This document shows positions 1 through 11,200 of a stretch of 64,000 bases of DNA, piece by piece. The notes below the pieces were generated by a model. It had not been told where the DNA came from. It saw only the letters and a list, made by a program, of their open reading frames with translations, and did not search any database. Position numbers and translations under genes: made by a program. Source of the stretch: Leuctra nigra (Eukaryota > Arthropoda > Insecta > Plecoptera > Leuctridae); assembly GCA_934045905.1 (NCBI GenBank), contig OW203767.1, positions 29,262,520 to 29,326,519 of the forward strand, written 5' to 3'. How positions within the stretch are numbered: the first letter of the stretch is position 1; every line of letters starts with the position of its first letter.

Positions 1-376
1 AACTAAATCTGAAATGTTTTTATATACATCTTAATATTGTGATTTGTTTCTATAGATTTTAATTATACAACCAAACCAACTTTTCTCACTGATTGGATTG
101 ATTACCTATAGGTACCCTTGTTTATGGACTATAATAGCGTATAATAATAGATTATGTTATTTATGTTTGTGTTATAACTGTTAATTACTAAGTTGTTGCA
201 ACATCTACCTGGGGCAAGAGGATTTAGCCTTAACCATCAGTTACCATGTCAACAATTTAACATCGACATGAGGTCATGCAATTCTATTTCCTAAAAGTTG
301 CAAAACGCCACCTAGCGGAAAAAGTTAGCATCTATACCACGAGTACTTGTGCACATGCGCACAGGGCGCGTTCAGG
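1..376. other. Unassigned AT-rich DNA
   Basis: I see no coding exon, no inverted termini and no match to other parts of the window. An exon 1 for FABP-1 was looked for here and not found. Confidence 0.5.
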
Positions 377-1106
377 CAAGTCACTTAGATGTCAATCGTA
401 ACGAGTTCAGTAAAAGTTATAATTACATCGCGAAATAACAGAAATTGATGAATACCTTAGTGTCAACAATCAAATACAATCGGCATATTTCATTACAGCA
501 CACACTCATTCAAATTATTGTGAAAACGAGATGTCTATTTGTGGTGTTTTGGCAACACAACACCAAGGTTACGTTTCATCTTGTTATGTTGGTAACCCAG
601 AATATAGTTGCTAATTTGAGTTTACTTCTTGTAAAGGAAAAACGGAACTAGGCAGGGGCCATGATGAGTATTTCGAAGGCTCGTGTCAGCAGTGACTGAG
701 CAAAGACGTGAATTGTTCAAGTGTATCTCTTGTTATTAAAGTGATCATTATGTATAATAAATATATTCTTTGCAATCAATAATCTTTCAATGAATAGTCA
801 ACCTTTTCTACTCAATACATGACACTATTCACCAAAAATCACCATTTGACAGATACAAATTGTTTTTCTCACGGCCTTCTGAACACACATTTTTCTTGAC
901 GCATCGTTCAAACAATTGCAATCTGTCAATGCTGCTTTGGTGAATAGACAACTCGTTTTCACAAGAATTTGAATGAATGTGTGCTGTAATGAAATATGCC
1001 AATTGTATTTGATTGTTGACACTGAGGTAAGCATCAATTTCTGTTATTTCGCGATGTATTTATAACTTTTTACTGAACTCGTTACGATTGACATCTAAGT
1101 GACTTG
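377..1106. repeat. Foldback (inverted-repeat) element, ~730 bp
   Basis: The left arm (about 377-546) reappears in reverse complement at about 940-1106. Both ends carry CAAGTCACTTAGATGTCAAT, and the arms share the stretch around the word TTGATTGTTGACACT with scattered mismatches. The ~390-bp loop is unique in the window. The short ORFs on the two strands are the same arm read twice, not genes. The structure suggests a non-autonomous DNA transposon; no target duplication is obvious. Confidence 0.7.
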
Positions 1107-1524
1107 TATGTAAAAGTACGCACGCGCTGGGATTGTACTCGCGGGAGCGTCCATCTTATATTTACTAGCGCACTCTCTAGGTACTTTTAGTGTCGAATAC
1201 ATAGAGTTTCTAAATTAGTGATGAAAAAGTTGAAATGTGATATGAAGAAAAAAAGGTTTGCGGTGGTGATGCCTCAGTAGAGGTTTTCGATAGATATCTA
1301 AGCTTATTCATGTTTATTCAATATGCCTATAATATGCTAATTTTCTTGTGCACTTACGGGGGAGCTTAATTAGCCTAAAAAGGCATACCGAAAGGAAAAG
1401 TGGGCTTTGAATGGCTGAGGTTGGATTGGTTTAAGGCAGGATTATGGTTGAGAGTGACGATGGCTCGCTCATACAAGAAAGGCAGACGTCCATTAGGTTA
1501 CGTTTCTGTAAAGATTAGAGGTGC
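1107..1524. other. Unassigned intergenic DNA
   Basis: No gene or repeat is recognised here. Confidence 0.4.
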
Positions 1525-2430
1525 GTTACCCTAGTACTTATTTGTTCCATATGCACTTTTCACTTTTTTTGATTTAGCGCCAGGAACATGTTGGTTAGTG
1601 CTTATTTGTTCCATATGAACATCGTTTGAGCCCAGAAAATTGATAATAGCTCTTATTTCAGGTAATGTTTATTTGTTCCATAAGCCGTGGGAGAAAATAT
1701 TCAGTGTTTATTTGGTCCATATGCATTTTGGCCAATCAGAAGCGAGTATTTCGTTTTCTGTCTCACTCTTACTCATTGTAAATGGCTGCACTCTTCCAAC
1801 CCAAACACAACATCGAATGAAACATTGATGGACATCCATAATCTATCTTAATCCGTCAGGAATATATTAAATATGTTCATACATTATATGGAATAGAAGA
1901 TGATGTCATATCCAGAGCCCGATATTCCACCAGTGCTGCTAAATATTGAATCAAATGAAGACAACATAACCCCACATTTTAATAAAATTGCAATTATATT
2001 AATAACATACAACAAACATACAAACAGTGATTAATAATATTTAGGTAGGTAATATTACTAATATAATTGATCAAAATAATATATACATAGGTAATATTTA
2101 GGTTAAATATCATAGTTCTCCTAATGGGTATGCGTTTCCTGTGTTAAAATGAGCATATGGAACACAGAAACGACAGAAATTCAGCCAAAGTGCTTATCAC
2201 TCAACTTCAGTGTTCCATATGAAACGGGAGGAGTCCCGTTTAGGAAAAGGGGATGAGAATTTTGATAATTTTTTGTCGCTTACATATAGTTTGGACTATT
2301 CCTGAATAATCAGTGCAGGTTTCAGGCTGATCAATGCAAAAGCGTAACGAGAATAAGTATGCAAATATTGAAAGCGCGATATCTCGAAACAGCCAAATGG
2401 TCGTATGGAACAAACAAGTACTAAGGTGAC
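1525..2430. mobile_element. MITE-like element with subterminal TGTTCCATATG repeats
   Basis: The left terminus (GTTACCCTAGTACTTATTTG, then TTCCATATG) matches the reverse complement of the right terminus ending near 2430 (GTCACCTTAGTACTTGTTTG). The word TGTTCCATA, with small variants, recurs inside the left flank near 1542, 1601, 1668 and 1709 and, in both orientations, near 2152, 2212 and 2405. Repeated subterminal words of this kind are typical of transposase-binding sites in DNA transposons. No transposase ORF is visible, so it is non-autonomous. It ends about 40 bp upstream of the FABP-1 exon 2 acceptor array. Confidence 0.6.
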
Positions 2431-2470
2431 GTCCTGTCAAGCGAAACCTCTATGCTCGAACTTTTTCCAG

Positions 2471-2742
2471 GTGTGGGGATGATCACTCGGACTATCGGCA
2501 ACACTGTCGTGGCCACGTGCGACGTTGCCGCTCACTGCGCTGTAATTGCTTGCAGGTGTGATGATGATCGGCAGCCGCTCACTCTGTTACTGCTTGCAGG
2601 TGTGGGGATGATCACACGGACTATCGGCAACACTGTCGTGGCCACGTGCGACGTTGCCGCTACTGCGCTGTAACTGCTTGCAGGTGTGATGATGATCGGC
2701 AACACTGTGCGACGTTGCCGCTCACTCTGTTACTGCTTGCAG
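2471..2742 (+). repeat. Tandem partial copies of FABP-1 exon 2 start, each with a 3' splice acceptor
   Basis: Before the genuine exon 2 (2743) the polypyrimidine-CAG acceptor plus the exon start is repeated four times. The exon-side starts are 2471 (85 nt), 2556 (44 nt), 2600 (84 nt) and 2684 (59 nt). Long units (GTGTGGGGATGATCAC...) alternate with short ones (GTGTGATGATGATCGGC...), so the array has higher-order A-B-A-B structure. Long units diverge from the exon after GTGGCCACGT, where the true exon reads GTACGAGCTACT and the copies read GTGCGACGTTG. None of the copies is a complete exon. Confidence 0.85.
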
Positions 2743-3020
2743 GTGTGGGGATGATCACACGGACTATCGGCAACACTGTCGTGGCCACGTACGAGCTACT
2801 CGTCGACGGTGACACGTACACGCTCAAGTCCTACTCCACCTTCAAGAACTACTCGGTGTCGTTCAAGTTGGGCGAGGAGATCGAGTACGAGACGCCCGAT
2901 GGCAGGAAGGTGAAGGCAACGGCAACGCTGGAAGGGAACAAGCTGATCGAGGTCCAGAGAGGGGAGAAGATCAAGACGACGAAGATCATCAGAGAGTTCT
3001 GTGACAAGGAGATCGTTTGC
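2743..3020 (+). CDS. FABP-1 exon 2
   Basis: The acceptor CTGCTTGCAG ends at 2742 and the donor after ATCGTTTGC is GTGAGT at 3021. It enters in phase 1 (G from exon 1 plus GT makes Gly) and leaves in phase 0. This is the last and only complete one of five successive acceptor-plus-start copies. Confidence 0.85.
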
Positions 3021-3940
3021 GTGAGTCCAGCTTTCAAATAGCAACGGGGCATGTCAAAGCTAGGACGATACGTCGTCCACCATAAGCATGAGCGGTTTTT
3101 GGGAAAGATTGTTGTCATGTTTCTTGCATCCGTTTCTTTGGAAGATGGTAAACATAACAAATTAATAACATATTCCTCATAACAGATTCCTCATAACAGA
3201 TTAGTTATGAATTCGTGTGTTCGTAAATCCATCCAAACTATAATCTGGAAAATCCGGATGGAATCCATCCAAAACTGTAAAAATGACGTCGATTGAGTAC
3301 AAGAAACATCCAAGTTTCCGCTAGGACAGAAGAAAAAGGCGGCCATTTTAAATATGACTTTGATTCCGTTGCCTGAAAAGTGAATGTAATAAATATCTAC
3401 TGCCTTGTCAAATAAAAAGCACCTCTAATAAGTTAGACATCGTTGTTTACCTTTCATTTTTTCTGCCAAAGCGCTGTATACCCTGTGTAAAATAATAATA
3501 TTTATTTAGTCCCCATCATTACCAATGGCGCCATTTTAATTTTGAATCCATCCAAGAAGGCAGCTGATGAAGGTGCTGCTAGAAGCTCGGCACGGCACGG
3601 AAACGTATTGATGACGCATCAGGCCACGCCCACTAATCCATGTATTTAAGTACAACATTTTGATTTGGATGGATTCCATCCTTCCATCCGGATGGATTTA
3701 CGAACACACGGATAGAAATGATACATAGGCTCTCTAATTAGTTAGCAACTTGCACGCTCTGTCGGCAGTTCTTGAACCTACCGGTTGTTATATTGGATAC
3801 CACTTCCTTTGAGGATCTAATAATTATCCAACACAAGGAGTAGTGGAGTGATTAATGATGTAGTGATGTTTTATCTGCAGACTTTGACTGTGGAAGGCGA
3901 GGACTTCACTGCGACGCGCGTCTACCGAGTCGTCGAATAA
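2743..3940 (+). CDS. FABP-1: fatty acid-binding protein gene, 5'-incomplete (exons 2 and 3)
   Basis: Member of the intracellular lipid-binding protein family, ten-stranded beta-barrels that carry fatty acids in the cytosol. The join is 2743-3020 + 3881-3940. Exon 2 begins GVGMITRTIGNTVVATYELL and contains the family-typical stretches YSVSFKLGEEIEYETPDG, GRKVKATATLEGNKLIEVQ and TTKIIREF. Exon 3 encodes TLTVEGEDFTATRVYRVVE and stop, with the C-terminal R-x-Y that contacts the fatty-acid carboxylate. The expected phase-1 exon 1 is not in the window, so it is either further left or lost. The last third of exon 2 and all of exon 3 are nearly identical to FABP-2. A MITE sits in the intron. A functional gene is likely if exon 1 exists; otherwise it is a fragment. 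Confidence 0.85.
3214..3710. mobile_element. MITE with ~20-bp inverted termini in FABP-1 intron
   Basis: It begins CGTGTGTTCGTAAATCCATC and ends with the reverse complement GATGGATTTACGAACACACG. A second inverted pair (CCGGATGGAATCCATCC) lies just inside each end. It is ~500 bp, has no ORF, and lies wholly within intron 2. Confidence 0.7.
3881..3940 (+). CDS. FABP-1 exon 3 (terminal)
   Basis: Twenty codons including TAA follow the acceptor TTATCTGCAG. The sequence is identical over all 60 nt to FABP-2 exon 3 (13586-13645). Short GCCGAC triplet repeats follow the stop, three to four here and more in FABP-2. Confidence 0.85.
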   Translation, partial: TLTVEGEDFTATRVYRVVE

Positions 3941-4025
3941 CCGACGCCGACGCCGACGCCTGACGATGTGAAGATGTGCTTTTGTTGATAATATTATGTT
4001 GTGTTTTTTCAATGTGTATCAAAGA

Positions 4026-4031
4026 AATAAA
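4026..4031 (+). terminator. Polyadenylation signal of FABP-1
   Basis: AATAAA 86 nt after the stop codon, within an AT-rich stretch. Confidence 0.55.
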
Positions 4032-4350
4032 ACGTTATTGTTATTTGTTTACACTAATTTTATGAAAGTGTAAGTTACCTCAAAATGATATCACCTGTTT
4101 GTACACACTCGACAATTTCTTACAACCTGACTGAAAAGTACATAATTTTGATTCCACTGATAGTAAACTAAAAGTATAGTAAAGGCAACGGGTAGGTTCA
4201 GAGTTTAACAGGTTACTTGTTGGTCGTTCTAAAAATGTAATTAATTTGTTGACTGTTGCCATTGTTTGTAGTCTTTTATCCCCATAAAGTTGTATTGTTT
4301 TATGGAAAATAACTCCATTGTGAAGTATCAATATGATAGAATTACAGATC

Positions 4351-4460
4351 AAGTTGGCTCAGGCAGTCGCCCTGGACTTGCATACAGGAGGTTCTGGTTC
4401 GAATCTTGCGACCGTCTTTACTTGACTGACCGAGTACGATATATACGATAACGAGTGTTC
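4351..4460 (+). mobile_element. tRNA-derived SINE-like copy 1
   Basis: An A-box-like TTGGCTCAGGCAGT (4354) is followed by a B box GGTTCGAATC (4396), the RNA polymerase III promoter arrangement of a tRNA head. The same head occurs near 20759 and 29312 with a shared downstream TTGACTGA...GAG segment. It cannot fold as a complete tRNA, so it is a SINE or tRNA relic rather than a tRNA gene. Confidence 0.5.
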
Positions 4461-4791
4461 ATTGTTTTACTATTTACTAATCATCGTTATTTTATCCAAG
4501 CTTTGGAAAACTGAACTGAACATTAGTATTAATAAATATCAACAATGGCAATACATAATTTTATTCCACTCTTCAATTAGCAAGAGTTATTAAAGTTTGC
4601 ATTACGCAGACGTCATTATAATTTTACTGTTTCTCATTTCCTCTGATTATGTCACTATGCAGTATCTACGTGCATAAATGCACATGCATTTCAATCTTAT
4701 GACTGACAATTACACTGCAACAATCGACCTGTCACAACGCCAAGACTTCATCTTCCTGCCAAGGTGAACACGGAGCTGATTCGAGTGTTTC

Positions 4792-5079
4792 CAGTGGCGG
4801 CTATTTGGCTTTACAACAGGTGTTCAATTACATAGAAGGACGTAGAAGAAAGTGCTCTAAGAGGAGAGCCCCCAGCAGATGCGGGGCCGGGGCGCATAAC
4901 CCCGGATTTTTTTGTATCTTTAGTTTGAAATTGATGCATTTTTACGTCTTTTGGAGAGCAAAATGATTAGACAAAATATTTAACTTCTACTTCCTGGATT
5001 AGGGAGCACTTTTAAATAATTTTCTTGGATGATCAGGTGTGGAATTGTCACACCTTGCACACTGTAATAGCCGCCACTG
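4792..5079. mobile_element. hAT-type non-autonomous element (H1) in FABP-2 5' leader
   Basis: Termini CAGTGGCGGCTATT... and ...AATAGCCGCCACTG are inverted repeats. The flanks carry an exact 8-bp duplication AGTGTTTC (4784-4791 and 5080-5087). CAG-starting inverted repeats with 8-bp duplications are characteristic of hAT transposons. At 288 bp there is no transposase. It lies only 28 bp upstream of the FABP-2 ATG, so it interrupts the promoter or 5' UTR. Confidence 0.85.
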
Positions 5080-5115
5080 AGTGTTTCACAGGGTTTTGCG
5101 AATGAAATATCTGAG

Positions 5116-5203
5116 ATGGTGAAACTCAGGGAATTTGCGGGGAAGAAATATAAGCTGGATCACAACGCAAGTGTCAACTACGATGAGTACATGAAGGCAA
5201 TTG
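5116..5203 (+). CDS. FABP-2 exon 1
   Basis: From ATG to GCAATTG, donor GTAAGC at 5204, phase 1. It contains the GKKYKLD strand and EYMKAIG helix. A rolling-circle B element begins only 24 bp after the donor. Confidence 0.85.
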
Positions 5204-8200
5204 GTAAGCAGAATTGTGATTAGATAATTGAGCGAGCGTAGCGAGTGTCTCCATTCAGCACTTTCGGACACTTTCTTTTTTTTTTTGTGTGTGTTTCCCG
5301 ACGATGCTGGCCTCATTTTTTTTCGATGGAGCTGAAATTTTGCACACATACTAATATCATTGTAACACAGTCTGGGATTGTTTTTGAGAGCTGCATTCTG
5401 ATTGGTTCAATTAAAAACATTTCTTCTGATTGGCCGAAAATCAAAATGGTCAGATCGAGCTCAAATTTTGCATGACCATTAAGAGTACCATTTTCAATTA
5501 TTTTACAACTTTTCAGCCCAATCAGTAGAGAACTTATGCACTTATTGGCAATTTTAAAGTTTTGAATCTGTCAGAAATGGCATTTCAAAACAGAAATTCC
5601 ACTGCATTCTGGGTTGCTCTATGTAGGCTATAGCAAAGCAAAGTTTATAGATGGCTATTCTCAGTTTCAATGAAAAACAGATTCCTTTTTGTTGATCGAG
5701 TGATCATATTGCAATACATAATGTTTGTTTGCAATATGTAATGTACGTATGTAATATACATAGTTATTATGTATTTAAAATACTTTATTTCTGGATATGG
5801 ATCATGTTTCATAGTTATATTAAAACAACGTTTCGACCTTTTCGACTAGATACATAAATATTTTACACATTTCCAGCCCAATCGGTCAAGAATTTACAGA
5901 CTTATTGCTATTTTAAGTGTTTTGAATATCTGTCCAAAGAGATTGATGGAAATGTATCAAAGTTTTGGTACTGGTCTGTTTAATTGTTCCAAAGTGTTTA
6001 TGGAAAGTTGTAAGGAAATTTGGTAAAAATGTAGTAAGTTTTCTTTGATTAAATGGATCGGGCTCGATTGGCGATGTCGTGCGAATCGGTGCTCGCTCAT
6101 CAACGCGTTACACGGAGCGTTTTCCTAGTTATATTTTTATCTAGATAAAGATAAAGATAATATGCCACAAAATTATATAGATAAGATAATAGATATATTT
6201 CCAATAAATCTTCTAGATAATAGATAGATAAAAATTAATTATTTAGCATAGATTTTTTTTACCAAAAATACTTTTCCCTAATTATTTTTGAATCCTTAAT
6301 TCGGAGCTCGAATTTTTAAAACATGCAATTCAAAACAAGGAACTAATGCGATTAAACGGAGTTGACATCCAGCTGTTTCATTTAATCTGACATTTGAGGT
6401 TCGTGCATGTTCATCGAAACATGCATTTGGAATTTCGTAATTTGTATCTAGATAATTGCCAATAGATAAGAATATTTTATATCTAAATGAATATAAAGAT
6501 TTATTTATTTATCAATCCAAGATTCCAACACAATGTTAGGTCATGGGGTGGACGTACCACCAACTAACTATCTTGGGCATCTACTTCTAAGTCTGGAGCC
6601 GACTTGCCAGGTCCGACGCCCCTCCTCTATCTCCGTCTCTTCGTCTTCTTCTATTTTAATTCAAGATAAAATAATAGAAAAAGTAAGTGTTGAAAGATAA
6701 GTGTTGTGACTTATCTAGATATCAAGATAATTTTATCTAGATAAGTCACAACACTGTTGGTAAGTTGGTGTCAAAACTGACGGTTGCGTCAAATTTTCCC
6801 AAAATACCTCAGTCTACCCAAGGCTCATTATTTCCTCCACTGTTATGCAACTTTGGGAAGTAGTTTTGATACACATTTCCTGGGGATACTATTGAGAAAA
6901 TTGAAGAAATACTTGAAACAAAAAAAGTATTTTTTCATATTTTTTCATGAAATATGTGAAAAATAAAACTTATTTTTCTTTAAATATTTTTTTAAGTTTT
7001 TTCAAAATTTAAGGTTGGAGGGCATGTGCAACGTTACCGCTCTCTCTGTTCTGCTTCCAGGTGTGGGGATGATCAAACGGCATCTCGGCAACACTGTCAT
7101 GGCCACATACGAGCTATTCATCGACGGTGACAACATTTACACTCTGAACAACTACTCCGGCCACAAGAACTACTCGGTGACGTTCAGGCTGGACATAGAG
7201 GGCGACTACGAGACTCCAGAGGGCAGGAAGGTCACTGCGATTGGAACGCTGGAAGGGAACAAGCTGATCGAGGTCCAGAGAGGAGAGAAGATCAAGACGA
7301 CGAAGATCATCAGAGAGTTCAGTGACAAGGAGATCGTTTGCGTGAGTCCAGCTTTCAAACAGCAACGGGGCATGTCAAAGCTATACGGCTATGACAGGTT
7401 TCAGGTTTCACCCGGCTCTCAGGTTTTCACCTTAGTAGAAGAGCTTGGTGCAACCTGAACAGGTTAAGAACCCAGCATGGGAGGTGCAATTATTTGATGC
7501 ACAAATGGGGCTTTTCGGACAATCCGAGTTGTGTCTGCGGACATCCGAAGCAGACAACAGACCACATCATGAGCAGTTGTCCCGTGCTGGCCTTTCCAGG
7601 AGAGGAGGAAGACATCTTGCATCTGACAGAAGAAGCGATCGAATGGCTTGATAACTTAAATTTATAATTTGTTTTCTTGTTTATCTATTGTTTACTTGTA
7701 TTGTTCCAATGAAAAACCATACGATAATAATAGCTATACGTCGTGTCGTATGAGCAGTTTGTGGGAAATAGTCTTCACATGCTTTGGGTACCGTTTCTTT
7801 GAAAGATGGGACGATGCTAGTGGGGGCTACCCCCCCCCCCCCCAATTCCCGTGACCCCCATGCCCCCCCCCCCCCCCCCCCAAGCGAAATGTGGGAACGT
7901 CAATTAAGCTGAACCATTTTTAACTACCATAAATCTGTCGGAATATGATAAGTCAGAGGTTGTTGAGCGAGCGTAGCGAGCGTCACCACGGTACTCTTAT
8001 GGCACTTTCTCTGTGTGTTTTTTTTTTTTTTTTTTTGTTTGTTTGTTTTTGTTTGTTTTTTTTTGCCTGCACTGCCCAGGTCAAACCGCACAACCAATCG
8101 ATCTGAAATTTTGTACACATACTAACGTAATCTATGCGATCCCTGGGATCTTTTCTGAACGAGATCCTGTGATTGGTTCAAATTTTATAAAAATTATCTT

Positions 8201-11200
8201 TCGATTGGTTGGTTCGATCAATTTGAAATTTAGCAAAGTCATTGCAACCAACATTTTACCCAATCATAAAAAAATTCAGCAAAATCCTCCCATTGGTTCA
8301 AATTTGAAACCATTTTTCCTGTGATTTTTGAAATTTAAACTGGAACCGATTGACCGACCAAATAAAAACTTCGCATGGTCATTGGTACCAACATTTATGG
8401 TATTTTTGCCAATTTTCACTCTAATCTGTCGTTATTTTCAAAAGTTTTTTCATTTTAGGGACATTTTGCGTGTTGGCTGTCAAATTCACGGCGACTTCGA
8501 ATCTACAGTTCAAGGCAAGGTAGTTAGAGCAGAAAGTTTTAAACGATATGAAACTAATAATGACCGTTCAACAGATTGATCTGATATTGTGTACACACAC
8601 TACATATCATATCATATGGGTGGTCCCAGGTATATTTTTTGAACGAGATCCTGTGATTTTCGAAAATTAACAAGGAACCGTTCAATCATAAAGGTTTAAT
8701 CGATCAACTTAAAACTAAGCAAGGATTGGCACCAATATTTTTGGAGATTTTGGTGATTTTTATACAAGTCTGTGACGAAACTAAAGAATTGTTGGCTTTT
8801 AATGACATTCGATAGACATAATTTCGGTTCGAGGTGTTGCGTGTATCCGTGCTCGCTCATCAACGCGTTTCACAGAGCGTTTTCCTAGTGTGTAGATTTG
8901 ACACCCTACATAAAAACCTGAGAATTATTCTTCATTAAGATAATTATCGAAAGTTTAATTCTTCTCTAGTATTTCGTGAATAACAGTTCATAAAAATTAG
9001 AGTAGGGCTATGTATTTGAAGGTTTCAATATTTTTAATTATCGCCCACGTTTCAATATGAACATATTCATGTGAAAAATGAAAATACGTTTGCCCCCCTA
9101 CAAAGTTTATTGCCCTACCTAGCCCCCCCCCCCCCCCCCCCCACCAGTATAAAAATCCTAGCGTCGTCCCTGGGTGGCTATTCTCGAAAGTTCGCATCAA
9201 CCATGCGGAATAGAGTACTAGAGTGCCACGCCCACTAGGTACTTCCGGAGGCTTTTTCAAAACCCTCTTATGGAAAATAACATGGGGACTTACTTTGATT
9301 GCTGGTCATTTGTAAACGAAACAGAGTTAAGATAATCGCAATGCACCACCATTAACTTTAATCTTTAATTTATAATATTATGTCGACACATCTCTTTAAA
9401 TATATACAAATTTTAAACTGTTACAAGTTAAACAACACACTACACAGGGTATGACGTCACGAAAATGTACACCGGTGCAAGATGTAAATTCAATGAACTG
9501 TCAGTCTACATTTCAACGGGGGGCCTTGGCCCCCCCTAATGGGTCAGACTCAACTAAAAAATTATAAAATGAGGTCCTCATAGTGTCAAAACTTTGATTT
9601 TAAAAGAGTTTAAACAAAAAAATCTCCCTGCGGGGCAAACTGGAGTTGCTCACATTACTGGAATCAAGTATTGGTTGATCAAAAACACAATATTTTGAAG
9701 AAAATACCACGAAAACATGCCTAAACGACCTTCCGAAAACACGATATTTGCAATAATTTCTAGGGTTTTCCCCTACAAACTATTCCTTTTTAATATGCCT
9801 CAAAATTGCTCTAATATGTATGAACATCAGAGAATATTTTCTCGCGGGCTTCGCCCCCGCTCCCCCTTTCAGCACAAATATTTTATATGTCGTAAAAAAA
9901 TAAAGTTTTGTGGTGCTTAACGTATAGGTTGCAATATGTGAACAAAGTGCACCTTAAAACGTCTCAAATTCATTTTGAAGTGCCAAAAAACTACAAAACG
10001 CTCTGCCGGGTTTGGTTTTGGGGCATGCCCCCCACACCTTATTGTAGTGAAAAAGTAAGTAAAATAAAAAAAAAAAATACTCCTCAGAACGTCTCATAAT
10101 TGATTTCAAAGTTCAAAAATCCAAAAAAAGCCCTGCGGGGCAAAGTGGGGGGCGCGCCCCCCACGCCCCCCTTCACCCGTGGCAATATTTTCGCGTCGCA
10201 TTAATCCTGCCGGCGCCCATGTTGGCCCCCCCTAATGATTTCTCCTGCGCACGCCTATGCTCATTACATCTCGTTTTATGGCATCCTGAAATTAAAATAA
10301 CTATAATATGAACTTGATTCAGTGTATAAACTCGAGGAGCACAGAAATACTTCAGTTTTGCTTACTTTTCGTCAACAATCGAAAATTGACATGCAAGGTC
10401 TGGCATCATTGTTGAAAATTTTTTCATTTGTTTTTCATTTTTGTAAAGTCGCAGTTGCCAACTCGCTTCCCAGGACATCGCGCTGCGTCGTGTTACAATA
10501 TATTATTGATGTAGATTGCAACGTCGCACTTTGGAGCTGTTTAATAACTTAAACAGTTTTAATATTTTGGTATATATTTGAAGAGATGTGTCGACATAAT
10601 ATTATAAATGAACGATTGAAGTTAATGGTGGTGTATTGGGATTTTCTTAACTCTGTTTCGTTTACAAATGACCAGCAATCAAAGTAAGTCCCCATGTTAT
10701 TTTCCATAAGAGGGTTTTGAAAAAGCCTCCGGAAGTACCTAGTGGGCGTGGCACTCTAGTACTCTATTGGAAATGTTCGCACGCCAAGTTCGTCAACGAA
10801 AGTCATGATGCGAACTTACCTATTCTCGAGATTTACTTTCGCGTGGCGAAACTGACATCTACATCCTCCTTAGCAACCGCACAAACAACAAAACACAGGC
10901 GTGTCGACTTTAGGCAAAGTTCGGAATTATACGAATTGACCAATGGGAACGAAGATTTTCAATTGGAATTTAAGAATTTCACGAAGGCCGTGTCTGATTA
11001 AAACTGGCTGTGAGATAGAAATCTTTTGTCATTCATCATCTTTAGAATTTAGAATAAGAATATTCATTGTTGTCGAAATATGAAGCAAATAACGGGGGAA
11101 AGGAAAAGTTTATTAAAATTATTGTATTTATATTATACTCCAAGGTATTTATAATATTTACTCTTGTTTCTACATTTTCCAAACCAGCATTATGATAAAT

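Noticed and set aside
4351..4440. True tRNA gene
   Set aside because: Has A- and B-box-like words but no pairable acceptor or anticodon stem; recurs as a dispersed repeat.
8013..8579. Plus-strand ORFs inside B elements (e.g. repeated ...LKFCTHTNVIYA...)
   Set aside because: The same peptides recur wherever the B module occurs, in several frames and with frequent stops; a repeat signature, not a protein.
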